From Casp-actino8 sp964563545 (GTDB lineage Bacteria; Actinomycetota; Acidimicrobiia; Acidimicrobiales; Ilumatobacteraceae): 64,000 nt of DNA. Of this stretch, positions 17,047 through 25,741 are shown piece after piece. The position numbers and the translations under genes are program-made. Positions within the stretch are counted from its first letter, which is position 1, and the number at the start of each line of letters is the position of its first letter. The notes below the pieces were generated by a model that saw only the letters and a list, made by a program, of their open reading frames with translations, was not told the origin of the DNA and made no database searches. The stretch lies in NCBI GenBank assembly GCA_964563545.1, contig CAZLXB010000005.1:1-64000 (forward strand). Direction: 5' to 3'.

Positions 17047-19103
17047 AACGTTCGGCGTCGATCACCACCGTGCTCACCCTGGGTGCACTGTGTGTGATGG
17101 CGCCAAGCACGGTGTCGGCGGCTCCCGACGACCTCAAGGTGTCGCTGATCGCGCAGGATCAATACGTCGCCGGAGTGGAAGATGCGACTTTCAACCTCTC
17201 ATTGCTTCTCGAGAACGAGGGAGCGGGGGATTCGATCGGTCGCCTGACGGCGTCAATCACGTCGTACCGGCCGGTGAAGAATCGCCAAGAGGTCCACGGC
17301 GTCGTCACCGGTGACCTGACGTCAGTCGTCGACTCGGTGGAACTAACGGTGACGACGACCGCTTCATCGGATTCGCCGGTCGTGGACATCGTCGTTCCGA
17401 TCGAAATCGGTCGCCGTACCCGCGATCGACTCCAGATGTCGGCGACCGGTCTCTATCCCATCGGAATCTCACTTCTCATCGATGACGTCGCCATTTCGTC
17501 GATCACGACCTTCGTCGATCGCCTACCCAGTGGTCGCACCGAACCTGACAGCGCGGCTCCACTCACCGTGTCGATCCTCGGAACGGTCGACGGTGGTCCG
17601 ACCCTCCAAGCCGATTCGACCACACTCGTTGCCGCCTCCGATCGCGCCGCCGTGACCGAACTTCTCACGGCTCTCGACTCCACGTCGGGAACGCCGCTCA
17701 GTGTCGCCGTGAGACCCGAACTGGTCGAGGGGCTCGCCCGATCGACGCCATCGGACGCCGATATCTACGCCCAGTTGCCGCTGGTCGAATCGCTCGATCT
17801 CTTGTCGACGACGTTCGTCGACCTCGATCCGACCATGGCGGCGTCTGCGGATGACCGCGAAGTCTTCACCAATCAATTACGTCTCGGGGAGGACGTTCTC
17901 GAAGAAGCCTTCCCCCAGACCACCCCGAGCCGAACCACGTGGCTGCAGGACGGACCACTGTCATCGGGAGGTGCCCAATTCATCCGTGATCTCGGGTATC
18001 GATCGATCACCCTGCTGCCTTCACTGCTCGAGACAGGGTCGGTGGATGATGTTCTGCTCGTCGACTCCACTCGACTCGTCGACATCGATCTCCCCAACGG
18101 TGGGCGGATCGAGGGCTTGATCGCCGATCCTCTGGTCGCTGACGTCCTCTCGGAGGTGTCGGCCAGCAATTCATTCCTCGCCGCTCAATACGTGCTCGCG
18201 GACATCCGGGTCCTCCGTCGGGACATCGTCGAACGAGGTGAGGACATGACCGGCCGCGCGCTCGTCATCTCCACGCGGGATGGTCGGCTACCTGACGCCG
18301 ACACTCTCGCGTCGCTGGTCGACACCCTCGGCGCTTCGGGGGAGGTCTCGTTCGTCACCATCGCCGATGCCTTGGCAGCGAGCCGGGTCGCTCTGGCCGA
18401 TGGTCGGCCGATCACCATCGGCCTTCCAACCGCTGAAGACCCTGCGCCATCGAACCTCGGTGACGTCATGGACCGCGCCGAGGCTCGCATCGCGGGATTC
18501 GTGTCGATGCTGCCCGATGGCGACGAACGCCCGACCATGTGGCGCCGTGTGCTCGACGTCATCCCAGATCAAGACCTCTCGGACGAACAAAGGGAGGCCT
18601 ATTTCGACGTGGTTGTCGAGGAGACGCAAAGGCTGGCCGACTCCGTGGCGGCGCCGATCCCGACGATCTTCACGCTCGGTGGGCGCGACAGTTCGATCCG
18701 ACTCAGTCTTCGCAACGACAGCGACACCGAACTGCGCATCCGCGTCCGGCTGACGTCGTCCAAACTCCGCATTCCCGACGGCGAGCAGGTCGTGGCCATA
18801 CCGGCGGGCACGGTCGCCTCGGTCGAGATCCCGGTTCAGGCGCGCACCAACGGGCGCTTCCCGGCCACCTTGCAACTCCTCACCCCCGAAGGCGACATCC
18901 CGCTGGCGCCGCCGACGGTGTTCACGGCTCGGGTCAACGCTCTGGCCGGCCTCGGACAACTCGTCACCGGGGTCGCCATTTTGTTGTTGGCCACGTGGTG
19001 GATCGCTCACTTCCGACGCGAGAACCGCCGCCGTCAAGAAGGTGTGGCCGACACGTCCTCGCGTCATCCGAGCGGTGAGACCACCCCACGCGCCAAGGGC
19101 TGA
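17043..19103 (+). CDS. DUF6049-like secreted, membrane-anchored protein
   Basis: 686 residues. Signal peptide (TVLTLGALCVMAPSTVSA), a large extracytoplasmic region, then a C-terminal helix near residues 635-660 (GQLVTGVAILLLATWWIAHF) and a basic tail. Position (after cca, before the kinase/sigma/trx block) and architecture match mycobacterial Rv3909, a large exported protein next to mviN. Function is unknown. Starts with GTG overlapping the GNAT stop; the frame is open much further upstream, but that part overlaps the real GNAT gene. Confidence 0.75.
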   Translation: MKRSASITTVLTLGALCVMAPSTVSAAPDDLKVSLIAQDQYVAGVEDATFNLSLLLENEGAGDSIGRLTASITSYRPVKNRQEVHGVVTGDLTSVVDSVELTVTTTASSDSPVVDIVVPIEIGRRTRDRLQMSATGLYPIGISLLIDDVAISSITTFVDRLPSGRTEPDSAAPLTVSILGTVDGGPTLQADSTTLVAASDRAAVTELLTALDSTSGTPLSVAVRPELVEGLARSTPSDADIYAQLPLVESLDLLSTTFVDLDPTMAASADDREVFTNQLRLGEDVLEEAFPQTTPSRTTWLQDGPLSSGGAQFIRDLGYRSITLLPSLLETGSVDDVLLVDSTRLVDIDLPNGGRIEGLIADPLVADVLSEVSASNSFLAAQYVLADIRVLRRDIVERGEDMTGRALVISTRDGRLPDADTLASLVDTLGASGEVSFVTIADALAASRVALADGRPITIGLPTAEDPAPSNLGDVMDRAEARIAGFVSMLPDGDERPTMWRRVLDVIPDQDLSDEQREAYFDVVVEETQRLADSVAAPIPTIFTLGGRDSSIRLSLRNDSDTELRIRVRLTSSKLRIPDGEQVVAIPAGTVASVEIPVQARTNGRFPATLQLLTPEGDIPLAPPTVFTARVNALAGLGQLVTGVAILLLATWWIAHFRRENRRRQEGVADTSSRHPSGETTPRAKG

Positions 19104-19128
19104 GACCGGTCCGAACTAACCTCCGGAC

Positions 19129-19986
19129 GTGACCGTTCATCCTTCATGTGTCCGCATCGTCACCGACAGCGCGTGTGATCTGCCCGACGAGTTGGTGACG
19201 TCTCTCGGAATCGAGATCGTCCCCCTCTACATCCGCTTCGGAGACGACGAACTCGTGGACCGCGAGCAATTGAGCACGGCCGAGTTCTGGGCACGGTGTT
19301 CGCGTGAAGCGGAACTCCCCTCGACCGCGGCCCCGTCCCCCGGACATTTCGAGGCGGCCATCCGAAAACTCGCTGGTCAGGGGGCCACTGGCGTCGTCAT
19401 CGTGTCCTTGTCGGGGGCTCTTTCGGCCACCCACCAGAGTGCCGAGCTCGGCGCCGCCGCAGTCGGTTCGGAGATCCCGGTTCGTGTCGTCGACAGCCGC
19501 AGCGTGTCGATGGGACTCGGGTCAATCGTCGTGGCCTGCGCCCGTGCCGGTCGTGATGGGAGTTCGATCGACCAAGTCGAGGCTCTCGCCCGCGACATGG
19601 CCACCCGATGCAAGGTCTGGGGAGCCCTCGACACCCTCGAGAACCTGAAAAAGGGAGGTCGGATCGGCGGGGCCAAGGCCATGCTCGCCTCGGTGCTCTC
19701 GATCAAGCCGATCATCGAGGTTCGAGACGGCGTGGTGGAGGAGGGTGGAAAACAACGCACTCGGAGCAAGGCCGTCGCGTTCTTGGTCGACAAGGTCAAG
19801 GAGGCCGTGGCGAGTCCCGGTATCTCCGAACTCGCGGTCCTCCACGCCGACTGCAGCGATGTCGATGCGTTCGTCGATCAGTTGAAGGCTGTGTATCCGG
19901 GCGAGATCATCGTCGGCGACATCGGCGCAGTGATCGGTACGCACGCGGGTCGCGGCACGATCGGTGTCGCCTTCTTCGTGAAGTAG
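19129..19986 (+). CDS. DegV family fatty-acid-binding protein
   Basis: 285 residues. RIVTDSACDLPDELV opens the DegV fold, SLSGALSATHQSA and DSRSVSMGLG line the lipid pocket, and TLENLKKGGRIGGAKA is the family signature. DegV/FakB proteins bind fatty acids, in some bacteria presenting them to a kinase (FakA) for phosphorylation; no FakA is in this window. GTG start. Confidence 0.88.
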   Translation: MTVHPSCVRIVTDSACDLPDELVTSLGIEIVPLYIRFGDDELVDREQLSTAEFWARCSREAELPSTAAPSPGHFEAAIRKLAGQGATGVVIVSLSGALSATHQSAELGAAAVGSEIPVRVVDSRSVSMGLGSIVVACARAGRDGSSIDQVEALARDMATRCKVWGALDTLENLKKGGRIGGAKAMLASVLSIKPIIEVRDGVVEEGGKQRTRSKAVAFLVDKVKEAVASPGISELAVLHADCSDVDAFVDQLKAVYPGEIIVGDIGAVIGTHAGRGTIGVAFFVK

Positions 19987-20050
19987 ACCGCGCGCACGAT
20001 TCGCAATTCCCCAGCGCCAGGGCGGTGCACAACTAGCGTTGTCGTTTGAC

Positions 20051-21634
20051 ATGTCGTCCGTGAACGCTCCCGAACCGAACACGGTGATCGCCGGACGATA
20101 CCGACTCGATCAAGCGTGGGCGCACGGCGGAATGGCCGATGTCTGGAAGGCGCACGATCTCCAACTCGATCGCGTGGTGGCCGTCAAACTTCTGAAGCCG
20201 CACCTGGCCGTCGACGAGACGGTTGCCGAACGATTCCGACGCGAAGCCATCGCCGCCGCGAGTCTGAGCCACCCGAACATCGTGACCGTGTACGACGCGG
20301 TGTCGGATCAGGGACGCCAGGCCGTGATCATGGAGTTCGTCGACGGCCGTTCGTTGCGCAACCTGCTCGATGATTCCAAGCGACTGTCACCCAAATTGAC
20401 GGTGCACATCGGTACCAGCATCTGCTCGGCCCTCGACGCGGCACACCGCAACAACATCATCCACCGCGACGTGAAGCCCGGCAACGTTCTCGTCACCAAA
20501 TCGGGTCGGGTCATGCTCACCGACTTCGGCATCGCCAAGGCCCTCGGTGGGGGTGAGGACCTGACGAGCGAGAACATCATGATGGGTACTGCCAAATACC
20601 TCTCGCCTGAGCAGGTGAAGGGTGACGAACTCGACTTGCGCGCCGATCTCTACTCGCTCGGGCTCGTCCTGTACGAATGTCTCGCCGGCCGCGTGCCCTT
20701 CGTGGGTAAGAACGACACCGAGACCGCACTCGCCCGTCTCCAACGCGACGCCACCGACATCGCGACGATCCGTTCCGATGTGAACTCCGATCTCGCCGCG
20801 GTCATCCACCGCATGCTCGAGCGACGCCCCGAACGTCGTTATTCGAGCGGGGCCGAGGCCAAAGCAGCTCTGCGCAATGCCGTGCCGAACTCCGACGGCA
20901 ACGCGACGCCGAGATCAGCCGCTCATCCGTCGACCGGTGATCGAACACCGACCCCCGGCAAGATCATCCGTCCACCGAACCACACTCCGTCGGGCAATGC
21001 GCCCCGACCGCGGCCCACTCCGGCGCACGGAACCAAGAAACCGTTCCGCGGGTCACCGATCCTGTGGGGTGGCTTGGTCGTGGCGTTGGTCGCTCTCGCA
21101 ACACTCGTTGTTCGCGTCGCTTCGGGTGGTGACTCGACGAATGTCGCGCCGATCGACTCGACTGCGGCTCCCATTGCGTCCGGCCCTCCGATCCTGGCCG
21201 GGGTGACGGCGTTCGATCCCGAAGGTGACCGCACCGAGAACGACTCTTCGGTCAGCCTCACGACCGATGGCGACGTCGGCACCGTGTGGTCCACGGTCTG
21301 TTACAAGTCGTCGACATTCGGCAGCAAGTCGGGAGTCGGCTTGGTCGTGAAACTGGCCGAAGCGAGTCTGGCCATGATCGACGTCGAGCTCTCGGGTGAC
21401 GGATGGAAGGCCGATGTCTACGCGTCGAACACGTTGAGCGACAGCGTGGGTGACTGGGGTGGATCGATCGGCTCTTCCGACTCTTCGAACGGCCCGACGC
21501 TCACCGGGGTCATGAGTTCACCGGCACAGTACGCGCTGATCTATCTGCGCGAAGTCGGCCGCGACGGCGGCTGCAGCAAGGACAACCCGTTCCGCGGCAA
21601 CATCGCCGAGATCCGCGTTTCGCCCGCGCCCTGA
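20051..21634 (+). CDS. Ser/Thr protein kinase with TM helix and MviN-like extracellular domain
   Basis: 527 residues. The cytoplasmic kinase keeps the catalytic elements: Lys46 in VAVKLL, Asp140 in HRDVKPGN, Asp158 in TDFGIAK. The glycine loop is AHGGMADVW, with the first glycine replaced. A Pro/Thr linker leads to a helix near residues 336-357, then an extracellular domain (TAFDPEGDRTENDSS, TVWSTVCYKS) resembling the C-terminal domain of mycobacterial MviN/MurJ. It sits where MviN is expected, but no flippase part is present. A TTG at 20039 is an alternative start. Confidence 0.88.
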   Translation: MSSVNAPEPNTVIAGRYRLDQAWAHGGMADVWKAHDLQLDRVVAVKLLKPHLAVDETVAERFRREAIAAASLSHPNIVTVYDAVSDQGRQAVIMEFVDGRSLRNLLDDSKRLSPKLTVHIGTSICSALDAAHRNNIIHRDVKPGNVLVTKSGRVMLTDFGIAKALGGGEDLTSENIMMGTAKYLSPEQVKGDELDLRADLYSLGLVLYECLAGRVPFVGKNDTETALARLQRDATDIATIRSDVNSDLAAVIHRMLERRPERRYSSGAEAKAALRNAVPNSDGNATPRSAAHPSTGDRTPTPGKIIRPPNHTPSGNAPRPRPTPAHGTKKPFRGSPILWGGLVVALVALATLVVRVASGGDSTNVAPIDSTAAPIASGPPILAGVTAFDPEGDRTENDSSVSLTTDGDVGTVWSTVCYKSSTFGSKSGVGLVVKLAEASLAMIDVELSGDGWKADVYASNTLSDSVGDWGGSIGSSDSSNGPTLTGVMSSPAQYALIYLREVGRDGGCSKDNPFRGNIAEIRVSPAP

Positions 21635-21663
21635 TTCGTCCATGATCACCGAGGTTTCGACCG

Positions 21664-22251
21664 ATGGTCGACGTCACTGACTCCGAGCTCGTCGAATCGG
21701 CCGTGGCCGGTCAGACCCGGGCCCTCGAGGAGCTTCTACGACGCCACCAACCGCGCCTTCGAGCGGTGTGTCGACGCATTCTCAACAATGATGCCGACGC
21801 CGACGACGCCACCCAGAACGCTCTGATCGCGATCGTTCGTTCGCTGCCCGCATTCGACGGCCGATCCGCCTTTGGAACTTGGGCCTATCGCATCGCCACG
21901 AACGCCGCCCTCGACGAGGCCCGTCGTCGACAACGTCGTCCAAATGTCGGACGTGACGAACTCGACGCCACGAAGGTCGTAGATCTCTCGAGCGATCGGG
22001 TGTTCGCGTCGCTCGACGAACGCGATGCGCTCGAAAAGGCCTTGGCCTCGGTGCCCGAAGACTTCCGGGTCGCCGTGGTTCTGCGGGACGTCGCCGATCT
22101 CGACTACGACCAGATCGCCCAGGTTCTCGGCGTCCCGATCGGAACCGTTCGCTCCCGTATCGCCCGGGGTCGGGCCCATCTCGCCGACATCCTCCGGAAC
22201 CGCGACGGGGTCGGCGAACGTCAGAGACTCGATTCGAAGGATCTCTCATGA
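21664..22251 (+). CDS. ECF-family RNA polymerase sigma factor (SigM-like position)
   Basis: 195 residues. Region 2 (LEELLRRHQPRLRAVCRRIL, then ATQNALIAIVRSLPAFDGRS and WAYRIATNAALDEARRR) and region 4 (LRDVADLDYDQIAQVLGVPIGTVRSR) are complete. Its place before a membrane-anchored partner and trxB/trxA matches mycobacterial sigM. Stop and next start overlap as ATGA, so the regulator is co-translated. Confidence 0.9.
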   Translation: MVDVTDSELVESAVAGQTRALEELLRRHQPRLRAVCRRILNNDADADDATQNALIAIVRSLPAFDGRSAFGTWAYRIATNAALDEARRRQRRPNVGRDELDATKVVDLSSDRVFASLDERDALEKALASVPEDFRVAVVLRDVADLDYDQIAQVLGVPIGTVRSRIARGRAHLADILRNRDGVGERQRLDSKDLS

Positions 22252-22967
22252 TCGACAACCCCGACAAGCGAAACTCCGACGAGGCCGTCGACGAAGTCGA
22301 TTGGTGGGCGAGCCGCGTCGTCGATCGAGAAGTCGAGTTCGCCGACGTGCCCGCCGATCTACGCGCACGGGTCCACGCACGGGCCACCGACTTCGCCGCC
22401 TTGCGCACTGGGCTCTCCGCCATCGGTGCACCGGGTGATGTCGACGAAGTAGGAATCACGCGAGCACTTCGCGCCTCGAGGACTCCGGCCAAGACCACAT
22501 GGTCACGTCTTGGCGGTCAACTCGCGATGGCGGCCGCCCTCGTCGCCATCATCGCCATCGGGATCACCACGATCGGCCGCGACTCTCGTTCGAACGACGA
22601 CCTCTTCGCCGCGGATCAATCGACCATGTCGAGTCCGCTCGCCAAGACCGCCGATACAGAAGCGCCTGCCTCCGAGTCACAGGAAGTCATCGAGGCCGCC
22701 GGAGCCGCCGAGTCGGCGGTGATGTCGTCGACGGGTGAATCCGTCGTGATCGCCGACATGGTCGAACTAGGTCAACTGACGAATGGTTGGTGGACCACCC
22801 CACCGACGATGAGCCCGGCCGCAATGTGCCCTCTCGCCGAGGGAATGCGGCGCGTCGACATGGACGTGATGTTCGACGGCATCCCCGCCGAGATCCACTT
22901 CGCTTCGAACAACCTGAAGGTCGTGGCGCTTTCCGACTGCATGGTCCTGGCCAGCATCACTCCCTGA
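22248..22967 (+). CDS. putative membrane anti-sigma factor
   Basis: 239 residues. Cytoplasmic N-terminus about 85 residues, one TM helix (QLAMAAALVAIIAIGITTIG), then a Ser/Ala/Glu-rich extracytoplasmic part with two late cysteines. Overlap with the sigma gene (ATGA) is the main evidence for an anti-sigma role. The zinc anti-sigma motif (H-x3-C-x2-C) is absent, so this is the redox-independent type or an unrelated membrane partner like mycobacterial Rv3912. Confidence 0.65.
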   Translation: MIDNPDKRNSDEAVDEVDWWASRVVDREVEFADVPADLRARVHARATDFAALRTGLSAIGAPGDVDEVGITRALRASRTPAKTTWSRLGGQLAMAAALVAIIAIGITTIGRDSRSNDDLFAADQSTMSSPLAKTADTEAPASESQEVIEAAGAAESAVMSSTGESVVIADMVELGQLTNGWWTTPPTMSPAAMCPLAEGMRRVDMDVMFDGIPAEIHFASNNLKVVALSDCMVLASITP

Positions 22968-22993
22968 CGAATCGTCTCGCTAGCCTCGTCGGC

Positions 22994-23320
22994 ATGGCTG
23001 GGAATCCGCTCACCGATCCGAACTGGGCCGCCGACGTCACCGACTCGATCGTCAACACCGTCGACAAGGTTCGCGACCGCACGACCAAGCCGCTCGTCAT
23101 GGTGGCACGTGGTCTCGTTTTCGGACTCTTGGCGTCGTTCCTCGGCATTCTGATCGTCGGACTACTGATCGTCGGACTGACTCGAGCGATGATCTCGCTC
23201 ATTGAGTGGCCGCTCGATCACGATTCGGCGGTCTGGGTCTCGTATCTCGTCATCGGCGGAATACTGTGCGCGATCGGCGCGTTGTTCATGGCCCGTCGTC
23301 GAAGTGAGGAGTCCGTCTGA
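22994..23320 (+). CDS. small holin-X/phage-holin-like membrane protein
   Basis: 108 residues with two to three hydrophobic segments (ARGLVFGLLASFLGILIVGL and VSYLVIGGILCAIGALFMA), short basic C-terminus. Similar small proteins are annotated as actinobacterial holin-X, a name that does not imply phage origin. ATG at 22994 preferred over upstream in-frame starts because the extra part overlaps the anti-sigma gene. Its TGA shares a base with the trxB ATG. Confidence 0.6.
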   Translation: MAGNPLTDPNWAADVTDSIVNTVDKVRDRTTKPLVMVARGLVFGLLASFLGILIVGLLIVGLTRAMISLIEWPLDHDSAVWVSYLVIGGILCAIGALFMARRRSEESV

Positions 23321-24264
23321 TGGGACAACATCACAAGGTGATCATCATCGGTTCGGGTCCGGCCGGACTCACCGCTGCGATCTACACCGCACGCGCCAAC
23401 TTGGCGCCGTTCGTCATCGAGGGCGAGCCTTCGAGTACGAGCGACCAGCCGGGTGGGCAACTCATGCTCACCACCGAGGTGGAGAACTTCCCCGGTTTTC
23501 CCGAGGGGATCATGGGTCCCGAACTCATGGGCCGCTTCAAGGAGCAGGCGGCGCGTTTCGGAGCGACGTTCCTCACCGCCAAGGCGACAAAGGTCGAGTT
23601 CGGCGAACGACCGCTCAAGGTCCACGTCTACAACGATGTCCACACGGCCGATTCGGTGATCGTGTCGACGGGTGCGCAGAGCCTGATGCTCGGGTTGGAA
23701 GCCGAAGAACGGCTCATCGGCCACGGCTTGTCGACCTGCGCCACCTGCGATGGCTTCTTCTTCCGAGGCAAGGAAATCGCGGTCGTCGGTGGTGGCGATT
23801 CGGCCATCGAAGAGGCCACGTTCCTCACCAAGTTCGCCTCGAAGGTGACCCTCATCCACCGCCGCGACTCATTCCGCGCGAGCAAGATCATGCAGGATCG
23901 CGCCCTCAACAACCCCAAGATCGAAGTGCTCTGGAACTCGGCCGTGACCGATCTCATCGGCAACGAACAACTCGAGGGAATTCGCGTTCGCAACACCGTG
24001 ACCGGCACCGAGAGCACCATGAATGTGACGGGTCTCTTCATCGCGATCGGCCATCGGCCGAACACCGATGTCTTCAAGGGCGTCCTCGACATGGAAGACA
24101 GTGGCTACCTCATCACGCGGCCCGATTCGACCTACACCAACATCCCAGGTGTTTTCGCCTGCGGTGACGTGAAGGACCACGTCTACCGACAGGCGATCAC
24201 GGCGTCGGGCTCGGGGTGCATGGCCGCCATCGACGCCGAACGTTGGCTTGAAGCGCACCACTGA
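23320..24264 (+). CDS. trxB: thioredoxin reductase
   Basis: 314 residues. FAD-binding GSGPAGLTAAIYTARAN at the start, redox pair C-A-T-C in STCATCDGFFFRG, NADPH-binding GGGDSAIEEATFL and closing FAD segment GVFACGDVKDHVYRQ. Reduces thioredoxin with NADPH. Followed by trxA at 24324. Confidence 0.97.
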   Translation: MGQHHKVIIIGSGPAGLTAAIYTARANLAPFVIEGEPSSTSDQPGGQLMLTTEVENFPGFPEGIMGPELMGRFKEQAARFGATFLTAKATKVEFGERPLKVHVYNDVHTADSVIVSTGAQSLMLGLEAEERLIGHGLSTCATCDGFFFRGKEIAVVGGGDSAIEEATFLTKFASKVTLIHRRDSFRASKIMQDRALNNPKIEVLWNSAVTDLIGNEQLEGIRVRNTVTGTESTMNVTGLFIAIGHRPNTDVFKGVLDMEDSGYLITRPDSTYTNIPGVFACGDVKDHVYRQAITASGSGCMAAIDAERWLEAHH

Positions 24265-24323
24265 CCCCAGCGCGGTAATCTCGCTCCACTCGCTCGTTCC
24301 CCCGGTTTTGCAAAGGATTCACC

Positions 24324-24653
24324 ATGGCCGAAGGCATCGTCAACCTCACCAGCAGCACGTTCGACGAGACCGTGAATGCGTCATCGACCCCGGTCGTGGT
24401 CGATTTCTGGGCCGAATGGTGCGGTCCCTGCAAGATGATCGCCCCCATCCTCGGGGAGATCGCGACCGAGAAGGCCGGTCAGGTCACGATCGCCAAGCTC
24501 AACGTCGACGATCACGGTGACATCGCCATGCGCTACAACGTCATGAGCATCCCCACCCTCCTCGTCTTCAAGGATGGTGAGCTCAAGAAGCGGATGGTCG
24601 GAGCCAAGGGCAAGGGACAACTCCTGCAGGAGTTGGAGGAATTCCTCGGCTGA
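24324..24653 (+). CDS. trxA: thioredoxin
   Basis: 109 residues, normal length. Active site WCGPCKM in VDFWAEWCGPCKMIAP and the cis-Pro loop MSIPTLLVF. Overlaps the next gene by one base (TGATG). Partner of the upstream TrxB. Confidence 0.97.
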   Translation: MAEGIVNLTSSTFDETVNASSTPVVVDFWAEWCGPCKMIAPILGEIATEKAGQVTIAKLNVDDHGDIAMRYNVMSIPTLLVFKDGELKKRMVGAKGKGQLLQELEEFLG

Positions 24654-25603
24654 TGAATCTCTCGCCCGGCGATTCGGGCGAGGCCGTCGGTCAACTCCAG
24701 CGCCGACTCGGCGCCGCCGGCTTCATCCCAGACGGAGGGGTCTCCCCCGCCACCTATTGCGGTGCCACTGAGCAGGCTGTTCGCGTCTTCCAGGAGGACC
24801 GCGGGCTGCCCGTGACGGGGATATGCGACGACGTCACATGGGGTGCGCTGGTCGAGGCAGCGTGGAATCTCGGCGACCGAGTCTTGATGTTGCGGTCGCC
24901 CAATCTCCGGGGGGACGACGTGGCCGAACTCCAGCGCTTGTTGTCGAGGCTCGGTTTCGATTGCGGACGCATCGACGGAATCTTCGGTCCACTTGCGGCT
25001 CGGTGCGTGAGCGACTTCCAACTCAATGCCGGTCTCGAGGTGGACGGCGTGTGTCGAACCGGCACCGTGGATGTTCTCCGGCGGTTGTCGCGTCAGACGG
25101 GCGATGGTCCGGGGATCGCAGCAGTGCGAGAGGCCGAGAGTCTTCGTTCGGGTCAGCCTCTCGAGGGACGGCGCGTCGCCGTCGGCCAGTTCGGTGGTTT
25201 CAGTGCCCTGAGCAGGCCGTTGTGTTCGGCTTTACGCGACCGGGGTGCCTTGTTGATCCAGACCGACGAACCCGACGCGGCCGCCCAGGCGGCTCACGCG
25301 AATCTCTTCGGGGCCGAGGTCTACGTGGGACTCGAGGCATCCACCGACCGCATCGCGCGGGTCACCTACTACTCGGTGCCAGCCTTCGAGTCAGCCGGAG
25401 GTCGGGCGTTGGCCCATCTCGTGGAACGGCACCTTCGCGACGTCGTACCCCGGATTTCGGTCAGTGGCATGCGATTGCCGATCTTGCGTGAAACCAAGAT
25501 GCCCGCGGTGTTGCTCACCCTTGGCCCGACCCAAATGATGGTCGATCGTGCCGAACGAATCGCTGAGGCCGTGTTCTTGGCCTTGACCGCTTGGTCGGCG
25601 TAA
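24653..25603 (+). CDS. cwlM: CwlM-like protein: two peptidoglycan-binding modules and a degenerate amidase domain
   Basis: 316 residues, no signal peptide. Two PG-binding type 1 repeats (about residues 3-65 and 75-138) precede an amidase_3-like domain. Zinc ligands are missing: where active enzymes have the DPGHGG stretch this has VGQFGGF; where they have SIHAN it has VGLEAS; the late glutamate segment reads AVLLTLGPTQ. In mycobacteria the cytoplasmic CwlM regulates MurA under PknB control rather than cleaving wall, and the same role is inferred here. Directly overlaps trxA. Confidence 0.8.
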   Translation: MNLSPGDSGEAVGQLQRRLGAAGFIPDGGVSPATYCGATEQAVRVFQEDRGLPVTGICDDVTWGALVEAAWNLGDRVLMLRSPNLRGDDVAELQRLLSRLGFDCGRIDGIFGPLAARCVSDFQLNAGLEVDGVCRTGTVDVLRRLSRQTGDGPGIAAVREAESLRSGQPLEGRRVAVGQFGGFSALSRPLCSALRDRGALLIQTDEPDAAAQAAHANLFGAEVYVGLEASTDRIARVTYYSVPAFESAGGRALAHLVERHLRDVVPRISVSGMRLPILRETKMPAVLLTLGPTQMMVDRAERIAEAVFLALTAWSA

Positions 25604-25616
25604 CACGTGAACGCGA

Positions 25617-25701
25617 TTATCCACAGAGATGGTCATGGAATTTCATTTAGCACTAAATGTGCTCTGTTATCAACAGAGTTATCCACAGGTTGTGCGCAAC
25701 C
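25617..25701. promoter_or_regulatory. cluster of DnaA boxes and palindromes between cwlM and parB
   Basis: Two perfect TTATCCACA boxes (25617-25625, 25679-25687) and one TTATCAACA (25667-25675), all in the same orientation. Between and beyond them are CATTTAG-CA-CTAAATG (25644-25659), CTCTGTT-ATC-AACAGAG (25662-25678) and GGTTG-TGCG-CAACC (25688-25701). The stretch is AT-rich for this genome. It may be part of the origin or a DnaA reservoir/regulator site; parB reads towards it. Confidence 0.6.
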
Positions 25702-25741
25702 CTCACGCGTGACTTGAGGGTCAGATCAAGTCAACCGAAGA

